64,000 nucleotides of DNA, from positions 62,001 to 126,000 of the forward strand of contig JAQGDQ010000557.1 in NCBI GenBank assembly GCA_030141605.1, read 5' to 3'. A model generated the notes under the pieces. That model ran no database searches and was not told where the DNA came from. It saw only the letters and a program-made list of their open reading frames with translations. Positions 48,801 through 49,989 of this stretch are shown in pieces. Position 1 is the first letter of the stretch, and the number at the start of each line of letters is the position of its first letter. The stretch comes from Tubiluchus corallicola. Lineage: Eukaryota; Priapulida; Priapulimorpha; Priapulimorphida; Tubiluchidae. A program made the position numbers and the translations under genes.

Positions 48801-49986
48801 AGGACGCTTCTTAATTTCTTGATTTTCTCTGCTCTCTTATCTCCTTCTAACTTTCCATACTTTCTATCTTTGTGTTTTGCTTCATAGTGCCTCTCTTCAA
48901 GTTGTATTCTTTTAGGACACTAACATTATCGCCACAAATGAGACATGTCGGTTTACCTTTTTGTTCAATAAAGAAATACTCATTCATCCATCTGTCTTGA
49001 AACACTCCATGCTCTTCTTCAATTTTCCTCTTTTTTTATCCATGTATAATTTTATTTATAATTTATTTTGTAAAATAACTAAGTGAAAAAGAAGACGCCT
49101 GAGCTGATCTGCCGGCCCGATAATAAAAGCATAGTGATTGGCTAGTTGGTCTTCCTATCAGCCAATCAGATTGCTTCTCACATTTCTTGCATGTTTGAGC
49201 GTTTCAATGACGGCTTCAGTGATAGTTTGTCGTGTTCTGTGATTTTACGTCATGTTTTGTGTTCTACGTAAGTATCGTAAAATTTCATCATGTCCGACAG
49301 TGTCAATCGTCTCGTAAGAGTTCACCATTAAAACTGTGATCATTAAACCCGATCATGGCATGGACTTTAGTTAGAAACATCTTCCTGATACTTGCGACTC
49401 AATTCATCGCCCGGGCCGCACTTTCATTAGGTTGACAAACCTTTTCGCGGGGCGCACAAGATCTGTCAGCGGGCCGCAGTTTGCACACCCCTGACAGAAG
49501 TGAATAATCATGTGTTCTTAGCTTGATGAAACAGATAATCTTCAACAAACAAAAACTATTGCACTCGTTCTCTATCACTCCACTCTGGTGCTGAACCAAG
49601 GAAGGTACATTAACTATTAAAAGTCGTTAACTTCAGCATAAGTGCATAACAGCTTTTCCGTGTACAATGTTGATTTTTAATAAAAGTCTGCTTACTGGAA
49701 GAATATTTTTACAAAAAAAGGAAATAAATACCTCTGCTAATGTCTGCAGCCGATGCACTACCCTCCGACTCCATGCCTCCGTCTATGGAGGGCACTCTCA
49801 TAACGGGTGTCTGTCCTCCCAACAGCGGCATTGGTCCCGGGAGGCAACCAGGAGGCACCCGTCGACGGGGGCGTTGCGGCTTCTTTGGCTGTGGTATAGT
49901 CAAGTCACGTATGGCTGCCATGCCGTTCTCCGTGAGAAACATGCCGTCGACGTAGTACTGATGTTGCAACCGAGGCCTCTGAAGCT
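545..49986 (-). CDS. KMT2C/KMT2D: KMT2C/KMT2D-type histone H3K4 methyltransferase (52 exons, N terminus outside the window)
   Basis: This family monomethylates histone H3 lysine 4 at enhancers, inside the nuclear COMPASS-like complex with WDR5, RBBP5, ASH2L, DPY30 and UTX. Conserved blocks occur in family order: the post-PHD linker, a basic GGFMVRQRSR block, EDLFKGVLSP, an HMG box, PLLLEDLLEQ, an NNPFSDSY coiled-coil segment, the SSSPEFLLE region, a complete extended PHD, FYRN, FYRC, a WIN motif (GCARCEP), SET (RYINHSC.PN) and post-SET ending in KWMN. All 52 exons have GT-AG borders and matching phases and total 13,655 bases. The model begins at a splice acceptor, so further 5' exons (normally encoding PHD/RING-like fingers) must exist. 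KMT2C and KMT2D are vertebrate duplicates; an invertebrate normally has one pro-orthologue, so I give both symbols. The 1,191-codon exon makes this protein longer than human KMT2C over the same interval. Confidence 0.95.
895..1482. mobile_element. TA-flanked DNA transposon remnant (588 bp) in the last intron
   Basis: The ends are inverted copies, TAGTAAACTACATATAACTC at the left and (as reverse complement) CAGTAAACTATGTATAACTT at the right. TA dinucleotides flank both ends, as expected for Tc1/mariner/pogo-type insertion. No intact transposase frame was seen. Nothing else is recognisable in the rest of this intron (824-3309) apart from the fragment at 3,041. Confidence 0.6.
3041..3205. mobile_element. 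truncated Tigger-like DNA transposon end
   Basis: Begins CAGTAAGTCCTCCCGCTTAG after a TA dinucleotide. It matches, in reverse complement, the right end of the element at 42,093-42,810 over about 160 bp and then degenerates into AT-rich sequence just before the SET exon at 3,310. Confidence 0.65.
3310..3426 (-). CDS. KMT2C/KMT2D: KMT2 exon 51: first half of SET domain
   Basis: 39 codons, phase 0 on both sides. Carries the cofactor-binding GLGLFAARE motif and MVIEYIGELI. Located by joining the exon ending RSRIQ (5,240) to the exon starting NRGVY (823); there is no other open match between them. Confidence 0.96.
3500..4346. mobile_element. pogo-type DNA transposon derivative (847 bp)
   Basis: Terminal inverted repeats of about 23 bp: CCGTATATACTCGCATATAA at the left, nearly identical in reverse complement at the right. 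TA duplications sit at 3,498-3,499 and 4,347-4,348. Further internal copies of the ATATAAGCCGACC motif lie near both ends. It contains the transposase remnant at 3,861-4,013. Confidence 0.8.
3861..4013 (-). pseudogene. transposase remnant: CENP-B-type helix-turn-helix joined to an acidic tail
   Basis: A 50-codon frame reads FTASTGWCTRFLIRHSISLR, the pattern of the second DNA-binding helix-turn-helix of pogo/Tigger/CENP-B transposases, followed by QRTKIAQK. It then jumps directly to an acidic tail (SDNDFEGF) and a stop. The DDE catalytic domain expected between them is missing, so this is an internal-deletion, non-autonomous copy. The family assignment is from motif recall. Confidence 0.6.
5240..5411 (-). 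CDS. KMT2C/KMT2D: KMT2 exon 50: pre-SET linker
   Basis: Encodes the conserved stretch leading into SET: LKQFIHSKSSQYRRLKHEW and VYLARSRIQ. Starts in phase 2 after the WIN-motif exon and ends in phase 0. Confidence 0.95.
5992..6122 (-). CDS. KMT2C/KMT2D: KMT2 exon 49: WIN motif (WDR5-binding)
   Basis: Carries SGCARCEPR (about 6,012-6,041). The GCAR core with its central arginine is the WDR5-interaction motif of KMT2 proteins, which anchors the COMPASS core to the catalytic module. Upstream residues FGRSPFIELPLAINP are typical of the region after FYRC. Confidence 0.95.
6128..6184. repeat. AT microsatellite with CATA/TGTA edges
   Basis: A (TA)n run flanked by tetranucleotide repeats, in the short intron between exons 48 and 49, about 5 bases from the acceptor of exon 49. 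Confidence 0.9.
6262..6398 (-). CDS. KMT2C/KMT2D: KMT2 exon 48: FYRC domain, second part
   Basis: Encodes LWSHTLETVEKQRLNADMLK then LFPRFISPEELCGL, the C-terminal FYRC region of KMT2C/D. Phase 1 in, phase 0 out. Confidence 0.93.
6407..6630. repeat. about 113-bp tandem duplication spanning a splice donor
   Basis: Copy 1 (6,407-6,515) and copy 2 (6,522-6,630) align with roughly three quarters identity. Copy 2 includes the end of exon 47 and its donor (GT at 6,612-6,611). Copy 1 carries a matching donor-like site (CCAGTAAGTG, GT at 6,499-6,498) inside the intron. Confidence 0.8.
6613..6775 (-). CDS. KMT2C/KMT2D: KMT2 exon 47: FYRN end and FYRC start
   Basis: Encodes VGFKTTRFYWS, then RYTFVISERDGKPYFKLMV, with the aromatic FYR motif represented by RFYWS. 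FYRN and FYRC form one folded module that helps KMT2 processing or assembly. Phase 0 in, phase 1 out; the donor GTAAGTG is one copy of a duplicated block. Confidence 0.95.
6923..7043 (-). CDS. KMT2C/KMT2D: KMT2 exon 46: FYRN domain, first part
   Basis: Encodes LRIGSLIFHSVGQLLPHQLQ and AFHNRNFIFP, the diagnostic FYRN core of the KMT2C/D family. Phase 2 in, phase 0 out. Confidence 0.96.
7446..7605. repeat. three-copy, about 60-bp tandem repeat overlapping the end of exon 45
   Basis: The block around CTATTTGTTTGTT...TGATGTAAACA occurs three times. The last copy is the 3' end of exon 45 with its donor; the two intronic copies have lost the GT donor. It looks like expansion of an exon-intron boundary. 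Confidence 0.7.
7563..7675 (-). CDS. KMT2C/KMT2D: KMT2 exon 45: end of extended PHD finger
   Basis: Starts TMMCPTHKPK, the last Cys-His pair of the extended PHD finger, then NVAVFRRVYITRDE as in KMT2C/D between ePHD and FYRN. Phase 0 in, phase 2 out. Confidence 0.95.
8017..8260 (-). CDS. KMT2C/KMT2D: KMT2 exon 44: extended PHD finger, core
   Basis: Encodes WVHLNCALWSSEVYE, then CAHCQKLGATLGCH and YYHFNCAW. These are the zinc ligands of the C-terminal extended PHD, which binds the histone H4 tail in KMT2C/D. Phase 2 in, phase 0 out. Confidence 0.97.
8255..8398. repeat. tandem duplication across the acceptor of exon 44
   Basis: The block starting CCTTAAAAACA at 8,260 is repeated from about 8,330, with AAGAATGTGATCTAGCAA matching AAGAATGCGATGTAACAA further along. 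The first copy contains the real acceptor. Confidence 0.65.
8629..8744 (-). CDS. KMT2C/KMT2D: KMT2 exon 43: start of extended PHD finger
   Basis: Encodes LGTIIRLPKDKRPEERRHC followed by ILCNAVGDG. The HCILC pair is the first zinc ligand set of the ePHD. Phase 0 in, phase 2 out; splices to RLLNCDVDKW. Confidence 0.94.
9111..9187. repeat. AGTAAY/ACAGTA simple repeat
   Basis: Imperfect trinucleotide and hexanucleotide array in the intron between exons 42 and 43. The rest of the intron shows nothing recognisable. Confidence 0.85.
9229..9333 (-). CDS. KMT2C/KMT2D: KMT2 exon 42: linker before ePHD
   Basis: 35 codons, PLVKRWKGVKYKHW then YEPPDPKEVLE, matching the KMT2C block that precedes the ePHD. 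Phase 0 on both sides. Confidence 0.92.
9736..9870 (-). CDS. KMT2C/KMT2D: KMT2 exon 41: polar linker
   Basis: 45 codons, Glu/Ser/Lys-rich (EPTDSPKTDKEPQRRKL). Little conservation expected. Supported by GT-AG borders, phase 0 on both sides, and its position between two recognised exons. Confidence 0.85.
10032..10249 (-). CDS. KMT2C/KMT2D: KMT2 exon 40: Cys-pair zinc module
   Basis: Encodes FCRHCDVMVLNAGIRKK and VIFCSPSCYMQFA. The two CxxC pairs match the KMT2C region (CxxCKVVILGSGVRK, FCSNNC) upstream of the ePHD. Phase 1 in, phase 0 out. Confidence 0.94.
10557..10625. repeat. short intronic repeat, copy 1 (pair with 13,350-13,417)
   Basis: About 68 bp with the motif ATCAGGGTTAAAAAGCTCA, then AGAGTTGGA and TTTCATCA. 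It recurs in the same orientation about 2.8 kb away in another intron of the same gene. Confidence 0.65.
10771..11074 (-). CDS. KMT2C/KMT2D: KMT2 exon 39: conserved SVTLTLTATAAEDV region with LXXLL motif
   Basis: Encodes DSLKIDKDYLLSKMG, then VSVTLTLTATAAEDVQGV and LADLLKIPVPSSYEIL. This matches the KMT2C block ISVAITLHPTAAENI...DLLHVRIPNSYEV. LADLL is an LXXLL nuclear-receptor-type motif. Phase 0 in, phase 1 out. Confidence 0.95.
11368..11450 (-). CDS. KMT2C/KMT2D: KMT2 exon 38: charged coiled-coil linker
   Basis: 27 complete codons, LKQEEKLRQEQLKRSQEDDE. Phase 1 in, phase 0 out. The acceptor phase fits both exon 37 directly and the possible cassette at 11,942-12,037. Confidence 0.87.
11560..11690. 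repeat. about 65-bp tandem duplication in intron
   Basis: The block TTGCTCAYCAAGTAGA...TTTCTACRWCTCACAAA is present twice in tandem between exons 38 and 37. Confidence 0.65.
11942..12037 (-). CDS. possible 96-base cassette exon of the KMT2 gene
   Basis: Bounded by a pyrimidine-rich acceptor (TCCTTTCCAG) and a GTAAATT donor, exactly 32 codons long, phase 1 on both sides. It can therefore be included or skipped without changing frame. In the gene's frame it is open (KYARKRLLNLYMKIVRFVFH). The composition is unlike neighbouring linkers and I recognise no counterpart in KMT2C, so it may be chance. Confidence 0.3.
13072..13238 (-). CDS. KMT2C/KMT2D: KMT2 exon 37: conserved SSSPEFLLE region
   Basis: Encodes NSGTPETVISSSSPEFLLE, then RYPALKLEGKDPPE and IPLIAPIPL, matching SFVPSSSPESVVG...RYPDLSLVKEEPPEP in KMT2C. 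Phase 2 in, phase 1 out. Confidence 0.94.
13350..13417. repeat. short intronic repeat, copy 2 (pair with 10,557-10,625)
   Basis: Same orientation and motif order as the first copy, with substitutions. Not at an exon border. Confidence 0.65.
13535..13607 (-). CDS. KMT2C/KMT2D: KMT2 exon 36: short linker exon
   Basis: About 24 codons, GLEQRYQLTQLPDPFNRAHS. Placed by phase (1 in, 2 out) and clean splice borders (TTTTACAG acceptor, GTATG donor). Confidence 0.87.
14065..14475. mobile_element. CAGTAGGC-family DNA transposon, short copy (411 bp)
   Basis: Inverted ends: TAGTGGGCGCCGCTTAATAG at the left; CAGTAGGCGCAGCTTAATAG (reverse complement) at the right. TA flanks at 14,063-14,064 and 14,476-14,477. 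Internal sequence is AT-rich without a frame. Same family as 40,305-41,124 and 46,047-46,874. Confidence 0.78.
14858..15109 (-). CDS. KMT2C/KMT2D: KMT2 exon 35: proline-rich linker
   Basis: Encodes DPAPPLPATPPPYPGLNF and HRMRMG-type basic residues (ANRRRHLLIGG). Phase 1 in, phase 1 out. Resembles the proline-rich block before the SSSPE region of KMT2C. Confidence 0.9.
15305..15457 (-). CDS. KMT2C/KMT2D: KMT2 exon 34: linker
   Basis: 51 codons, AARKRKADEPEMLLDVLLQQ then NLSTPFGTSNMNG. Phase 1 on both sides. The intron upstream of it (15,458-16,764) shows nothing recognisable. Confidence 0.88.
16765..16896 (-). CDS. KMT2C/KMT2D: KMT2 exon 33: basic coiled coil
   Basis: Lys/Arg/Gln-rich helix (LRQQELDKKRKFEEAQRQ, KKKALQAKRLQQRQQKK). 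In KMT2C this position holds a basic SKKRKKDEEEKQ block. Phase 1 on both sides. Confidence 0.9.
17380..17536 (-). CDS. KMT2C/KMT2D: KMT2 exon 32: linker
   Basis: Encodes QGQFDIDAPINLTPQQQKQ and GIDLEAALAGKTPEEREI. Phase 0 in, phase 1 out. Not individually recognised; placed by splicing. Confidence 0.88.
17796..18010 (-). CDS. KMT2C/KMT2D: KMT2 exon 31: LXXLL-containing linker
   Basis: Encodes ELMRRGDFTMSDSSGN, then HNILLKQLLRKEGRERG. LKQLL corresponds to the ELLKHLLKNKK block of KMT2C. Phase 1 in, phase 0 out. Confidence 0.9.
18828..22400 (-). CDS. KMT2C/KMT2D: KMT2 exon 30: giant Ser/Thr-rich exon (1,191 codons)
   Basis: One uninterrupted frame of 3,573 bases, phase 1 on both sides. It is Ser/Thr/Val-rich and predicted disordered. 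An HCF-1-binding-type tetrapeptide EHSY lies at 20,999-21,010 (minus). An 11-Ala run from GCN codons lies at about 18,951-18,985, followed by a conserved-looking end (EPGEIPRQIQKREEE). The start has Pro/Ser repeats such as SRPSSRPSSRPSS. Human KMT2C has a much shorter Pro/Thr/Ser linker here. A less simple patch with several Cys and Lys residues lies at about 21,430-21,540. The 217-residue frame on the opposite strand (19,550-20,203) is a shadow. Confidence 0.93.
22863..22979 (-). CDS. KMT2C/KMT2D: KMT2 exon 29: basic KKKTRKKK linker
   Basis: Encodes ENTMVLPASGPSIADN then PQKKKTRKKKPIKTDPFG, matching the KGKKKRTRKKK block of KMT2C; a likely nuclear localisation signal. Phase 1 on both sides. 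Confidence 0.92.
23197..23462. mobile_element. Harbinger-like MITE (266 bp)
   Basis: Inverted ends, CGGCGCATTCAGACTAGCGA at the left and CAGCATGCTCAGACTAGTGA (reverse complement) at the right, flanked by TAA at 23,194-23,196 and 23,463-23,465. A 3-bp TWA target site is typical of PIF/Harbinger. The rest of this intron (22,980-25,572) holds one further repeat (24,830) and otherwise nothing I recognise. Confidence 0.65.
24830..25040 (-). repeat. dispersed repeat with a TGATGTCATCA core, copy A
   Basis: On the minus strand it contains ACAAACATGTGCAACA, then TGTGATGTCATCAGTGG, then GGTTAATTAAGCTTTTAAT. The same order of motifs occurs on the plus strand at 55,015-55,240 and partly at 59,425-59,510 (minus). 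Confidence 0.65.
25573..25956 (-). CDS. KMT2C/KMT2D: KMT2 exon 28: HGPR-repeat linker
   Basis: Encodes HQEMGRPYFAETGMTFDQR, Met/Pro/Arg-rich sequence and four spaced HG(P/A)R motifs. Low complexity, poorly conserved. Phase 1 on both sides. Confidence 0.92.
26183..26349 (-). CDS. KMT2C/KMT2D: KMT2 exon 27: conserved DENNPFSDSY coiled coil
   Basis: VDENNPFSDSYSREHYQQRE then KRLAQEKQRKQLQAHVERQR and ALLRQEAELAQH, closely matching the FDDNNPFSESFQERERKER...QRALQQR segment of KMT2C. Phase 2 in, phase 1 out. Confidence 0.96.
26469..26776 (-). CDS. KMT2C/KMT2D: KMT2 exon 26: coiled-coil end and proline-rich linker
   Basis: Begins MRKKNRQHGIVVSEYRQKR (equivalent to the KEHAELIEDYRIKQQ part of KMT2C), then Pro/Gly/Met-rich sequence ending EESMYRMR. 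Phase 0 in, phase 2 out. Confidence 0.94.
27228..27401 (-). CDS. KMT2C/KMT2D: KMT2 exon 25: conserved coiled coil
   Basis: 58 codons, phase 0 on both sides. RKDKKALNARSRVLKKNGG and QKLAQEISAMQKEIEQ match KSKKALSAKQRTAKKAGRE...EQQSMVQKQLEQ of KMT2C. Confidence 0.96.
27543..27739 (-). CDS. KMT2C/KMT2D: KMT2 exon 24: proline-rich linker into coiled coil
   Basis: PTQPMHPPPPPPTFDINM then EEQRQQQLQYEKWLFQHQQ, matching RKQYEEWLQETQQLLQ. Phase 1 in, phase 0 out; the donor is an unusually T-rich GTTTTTT. Confidence 0.93.
27843..27995 (-). CDS. KMT2C/KMT2D: KMT2 exon 23: proline-rich linker
   Basis: 51 codons, GGHLPYPDHAEHGPPAPG and PPRLQHPPIDWQQLSRPP. Phase 1 on both sides. The 60-residue reading in another frame at this position is a shadow. 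Confidence 0.88.
28530..28620. repeat. about 44-bp tandem duplication in intron
   Basis: AACCAATCACAAAGTC followed by TTAAC.AAAACTAAA occurs twice in tandem between exons 23 and 22. Confidence 0.65.
28845..29054 (-). CDS. KMT2C/KMT2D: KMT2 exon 22: PLLLEDLLEQ conserved motif
   Basis: LVQEQPLLLEDLLEQEKRE is nearly the KMT2C sequence EEQPLLLQDLLDQERQE and contains the LXXLL form LEDLL. The following ISLSEIDVDKLQADVFG matches the NIDFDAITD part. Phase 1 on both sides; the donor GTTCGT is atypical but is the only one keeping frame with exon 23. Confidence 0.96.
29573..29785 (-). CDS. KMT2C/KMT2D: KMT2 exon 21: Pro/Ser/Gln-rich linker
   Basis: Encodes ESAVSSQPSTPNLNESF and GSGPSTPSIVLPQNIGQL. 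Phase 1 on both sides. Confidence 0.9.
29901..30231 (-). CDS. KMT2C/KMT2D: KMT2 exon 20: acidic/Gln linker
   Basis: About 110 codons with paired motifs FSSDFQSQFLKIH and FNTEFQGQFGKLP, suggesting an internal repeat. Phase 0 in, phase 1 out. Confidence 0.9.
30300..30425. repeat. about 63-bp tandem duplication in intron
   Basis: The block ACTTTAAAKGTAATACRATYTAAATTTC...GATAYTTGGTAAA is repeated once between exons 20 and 19. Confidence 0.65.
30608..30774 (-). CDS. KMT2C/KMT2D: KMT2 exon 19: acidic conserved segment
   Basis: MGADFNILEYADPELDSAL matches GEFDIIAYTDPELDMG of KMT2C, followed by an acidic DEDLGIKEKDSEDIDKL. Phase 1 in, phase 0 out. Confidence 0.95.
30905..31147 (-). CDS. KMT2C/KMT2D: KMT2 exon 18: Ser-rich then DLENLDDELFG
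   Basis: EEDLENLDDELFG matches the acidic DDEDLENLNLD segment of KMT2C. Phase 1 on both sides. Confidence 0.93.
31814..31937 (-). CDS. KMT2C/KMT2D: KMT2 exon 17: linker
   Basis: 41 codons, ADPRSPQTPGTPSMPASS and ANPLDPYDNLVRQQM. The DPYDN motif resembles the repeated DPY units of exon 14. Phase 0 in, phase 1 out. The intron upstream of exon 18 (31,148-31,813) holds nothing recognisable. Confidence 0.88.
32073..32263 (-). CDS. KMT2C/KMT2D: KMT2 exon 16: Pro/Gln/Met-rich linker
   Basis: MRMGFSPGSGSVRGQWPPRM and GAAPPYPDMQQQK, comparable to the GMRPHGFRFGFPGG region of KMT2C. Phase 1 in, phase 0 out. Confidence 0.9.
32370..32529 (-). CDS. KMT2C/KMT2D: KMT2 exon 15: Gln-rich linker
   Basis: ERQKKKAVEQEKIKPG, SYSSEQQQQQANFQ and GQRPPWPRP; matches the coiled-coil end plus RPPPPYPG position of KMT2C. 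Phase 0 in, phase 1 out. Confidence 0.92.
32664..33916 (-). CDS. KMT2C/KMT2D: KMT2 exon 14: DPY/DPF proline-repeat exon
   Basis: 1,253 bases open throughout. Repeated units DPYARP, DPFLKP, DPYCKPRP, DPFSPR, DAFAKP and DPYLQMPTTP mirror the DPYxxPxxTPRP repeats in human KMT2C. Ends QQLRDLLAKQSQ, an LXXLL form (LRDLL) at the position of KLREIILQQ. Phase 1 in, phase 0 out. Confidence 0.96.
34354..34470 (-). CDS. KMT2C/KMT2D: KMT2 exon 13: linker
   Basis: 39 codons, SMAFAQKYHEDVDRGTMHT and PTSETPDVSQDSLMDTQG. Phase 1 on both sides. The intron downstream (33,917-34,353) holds nothing recognisable. Confidence 0.9.
34590..34824 (-). CDS. KMT2C/KMT2D: KMT2 exon 12: Gln-rich helix after HMG box
   Basis: GDGLRRQLSSSPKPLQQP then DHLKEKSSKEQEQERQWKM and QQQRAQQHQQQ, matching LKQRESEHEQEWKFRQQMRQ of KMT2C. 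Phase 0 in, phase 1 out. Confidence 0.95.
35019..35143 (-). CDS. KMT2C/KMT2D: KMT2 exon 11: HMG box
   Basis: DWTERAKQIAKLWRKLSTE then KAPYLAKARENRAASRIQK, the diagnostic HMG segment (DWTTRVKQIAKLWRKAS...PYVQKARDNRAA in KMT2C). Phase 1 in, phase 0 out. Because it is joined in frame to the SET end, this gene is not split as insect LPT and Trr are. Confidence 0.97.
35662..35861 (-). CDS. KMT2C/KMT2D: KMT2 exon 10: pre-HMG segment
   Basis: MSYNQRNVMKWEKDEENGV then ISPVLYANMMHPELKNEYP, matching NAQRSTLKWEKEEALGEM...APVLYTNINFPNLKEEFPD. Phase 2 in, phase 1 out. Confidence 0.96.
36125..36598. mobile_element. Tigger-like DNA transposon, damaged copy
   Basis: Reads in reverse complement like 42,093-42,545, including the shared stretches TTAAACRAAGCCAAGA and TTGCTRTAGYAACAGGTTG (on one or other strand). 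Ends at GCGAGGACTTGCAT. The outer left terminus is not clear. Confidence 0.65.
36932..37151 (-). CDS. KMT2C/KMT2D: KMT2 exon 9: Gly/Met/Pro-rich linker
   Basis: MGSNSVSGMSMPGMVSGPG, PPSYPGTTGMPNLARPQ and PSQSPFGSGSFA, at the position of GLIGSSPHLPHNSLPPGSGL in KMT2C. Phase 1 in, phase 2 out. Confidence 0.92.
37416..37505 (-). CDS. KMT2C/KMT2D: KMT2 exon 8: GKEVEDLFKGVLSP
   Basis: 30 codons, LPHMDGKEVEDLFKGVLSP, matching LGGKDVEDLFTAVLSP of KMT2C. Phase 1 on both sides. Confidence 0.95.
38802..38936 (-). CDS. KMT2C/KMT2D: KMT2 exon 7: linker
   Basis: GLSDIDTSEGGGVIGQTAG and EAGFEAILNPGSFHLLGDG, comparable to the ILSPELDKMVTDGAILGK region. Phase 1 on both sides; splices in frame to LPHMDGKE. 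Confidence 0.92.
39755..39776. repeat. (ATT)n microsatellite
   Basis: Perfect short trinucleotide run in the 2.9-kb intron between exons 7 and 6. Apart from this and the transposon at 40,305 I recognise nothing in that intron. Confidence 0.9.
40305..41124. mobile_element. CAGTAGGC-family DNA transposon (820 bp)
   Basis: Starts CAGTAGGATCGTTTATTAAA and, from the right end reverse complemented, CAGTAGGCACCGCTTAATTA. TA flanks at 40,303-40,304 and 41,125-41,126. A decayed frame (40,440-40,631, minus) ends GHTQVSYFKYVKEK and is shared with the copy at 46,047. Probably pogo/Tigger-like from TIR and target site. Confidence 0.82.
41864..41986 (-). CDS. KMT2C/KMT2D: KMT2 exon 6: acidic DDELLGIL segment
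   Basis: 41 codons, MELTDQEELKDILPSD and IPHDDELLGILMDENPPG, matching DISEVLNTDDDILGIISDD of KMT2C. Phase 1 on both sides. Confidence 0.93.
42093..42810. mobile_element. Tigger-like DNA transposon (about 718 bp)
   Basis: Inverted ends TAGTAAATCCTCACTTAGTG and, from the right, AAGTAAGTCCTCGCTTAACG, the widespread Tigger-like CAGTAAGTCCTC-CTTAACG pattern. TA follows the right end. No intact frame. Copies of the same family lie at 3,041 and 36,125. Confidence 0.75.
43146..43371 (-). CDS. KMT2C/KMT2D: KMT2 exon 5: EAFFGRDL linker
   Basis: Begins EAFFGRDLMVASK, matching LQEAFFGKDLLDTS of KMT2C across the exon 4/5 join, then Ser/Thr-rich. Phase 0 in, phase 1 out. Confidence 0.95.
43880..44004 (-). 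CDS. KMT2C/KMT2D: KMT2 exon 4: basic KKSALEDNYPAYLQ
   Basis: KPRKRRQKKKSALEDNYPAY matches KKRYRKRKNKLEETFPAYLQ of KMT2C. Phase 1 in, phase 0 out. Confidence 0.95.
44655..44765 (-). CDS. KMT2C/KMT2D: KMT2 exon 3: GIGGFMVRQRSR
   Basis: GIGGFMVRQRSRSKSASSG is identical over its first 12 residues to the KMT2C basic block. Phase 1 on both sides. Confidence 0.96.
45732..45872 (-). CDS. KMT2C/KMT2D: KMT2 exon 2: acidic then KRQRKPYR
   Basis: EPEAKDLEEEMADTFSPS then GKKRQRKPYRLAKN, matching KKRKRKPYRPGIGG. Phase 1 on both sides; donor GTGCCA is weak, but the join to GIGGF is supported by homology. Confidence 0.93.
   Translation of the reverse strand: MTHLENQKQKIWKRKWPILFLLQLREMTSQKMGRSDRGNRTDLLKI
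46047..46874. mobile_element. CAGTAGGC-family DNA transposon, inverted relative to 40,305
   Basis: Its right end, reverse complemented (CAATAGGCACTGTTTATTAG), aligns with the left end of the 40,305 copy and continues through ACTTAAAATAAGACACTTGT. The left terminal bases are lost. A decayed frame (46,460-46,729, plus) ends VSYFKYVKEK as in the other copy. The rest of this intron (46,875-49,731) contains the features at 49,090 and 49,409 and otherwise nothing I recognise. Confidence 0.78.
49090..49320 (+). promoter_or_regulatory. promoter-like patch with two CCAAT boxes and donor sites
   Basis: ATTGG at 49,137-49,141 and CCAAT at 49,162-49,166 form a facing pair. A TTTTACGTCATG element follows near 49,244-49,255, then GTAAGTAT at about 49,268 and ATG-(8 codons)-GTAAGA at 49,290-49,320. 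It lies inside the KMT2 intron on the opposite strand. No downstream plus-strand exon was found; it may be part of a repeat. Confidence 0.25.
49409..49493 (-). mobile_element. hAT-like transposon end fragment
   Basis: On the minus strand it starts CAGGGGTGTGCAAACTGCGG followed by CCCGCTGACAG and more GC-rich sequence. CAGGGGTG.GCAAAC ends are characteristic of hAT (Charlie-like) elements. Only one end is present. Confidence 0.55.
49732..49986 (-). CDS. KMT2C/KMT2D: KMT2 exon 1 in window: linker after the PHD cluster
   Basis: QYYVDGMFLTENGMAAIRDL matches the YVDGVCLTESGL segment that follows the sixth PHD finger in KMT2C. Then a basic QPKKPQRPRRR block. Preceded by a good acceptor (TTTGTTCTTAG), phase 1 in and out, so coding continues upstream outside what I can find. 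Confidence 0.93.
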
Positions 49987-49989
49987 CTA

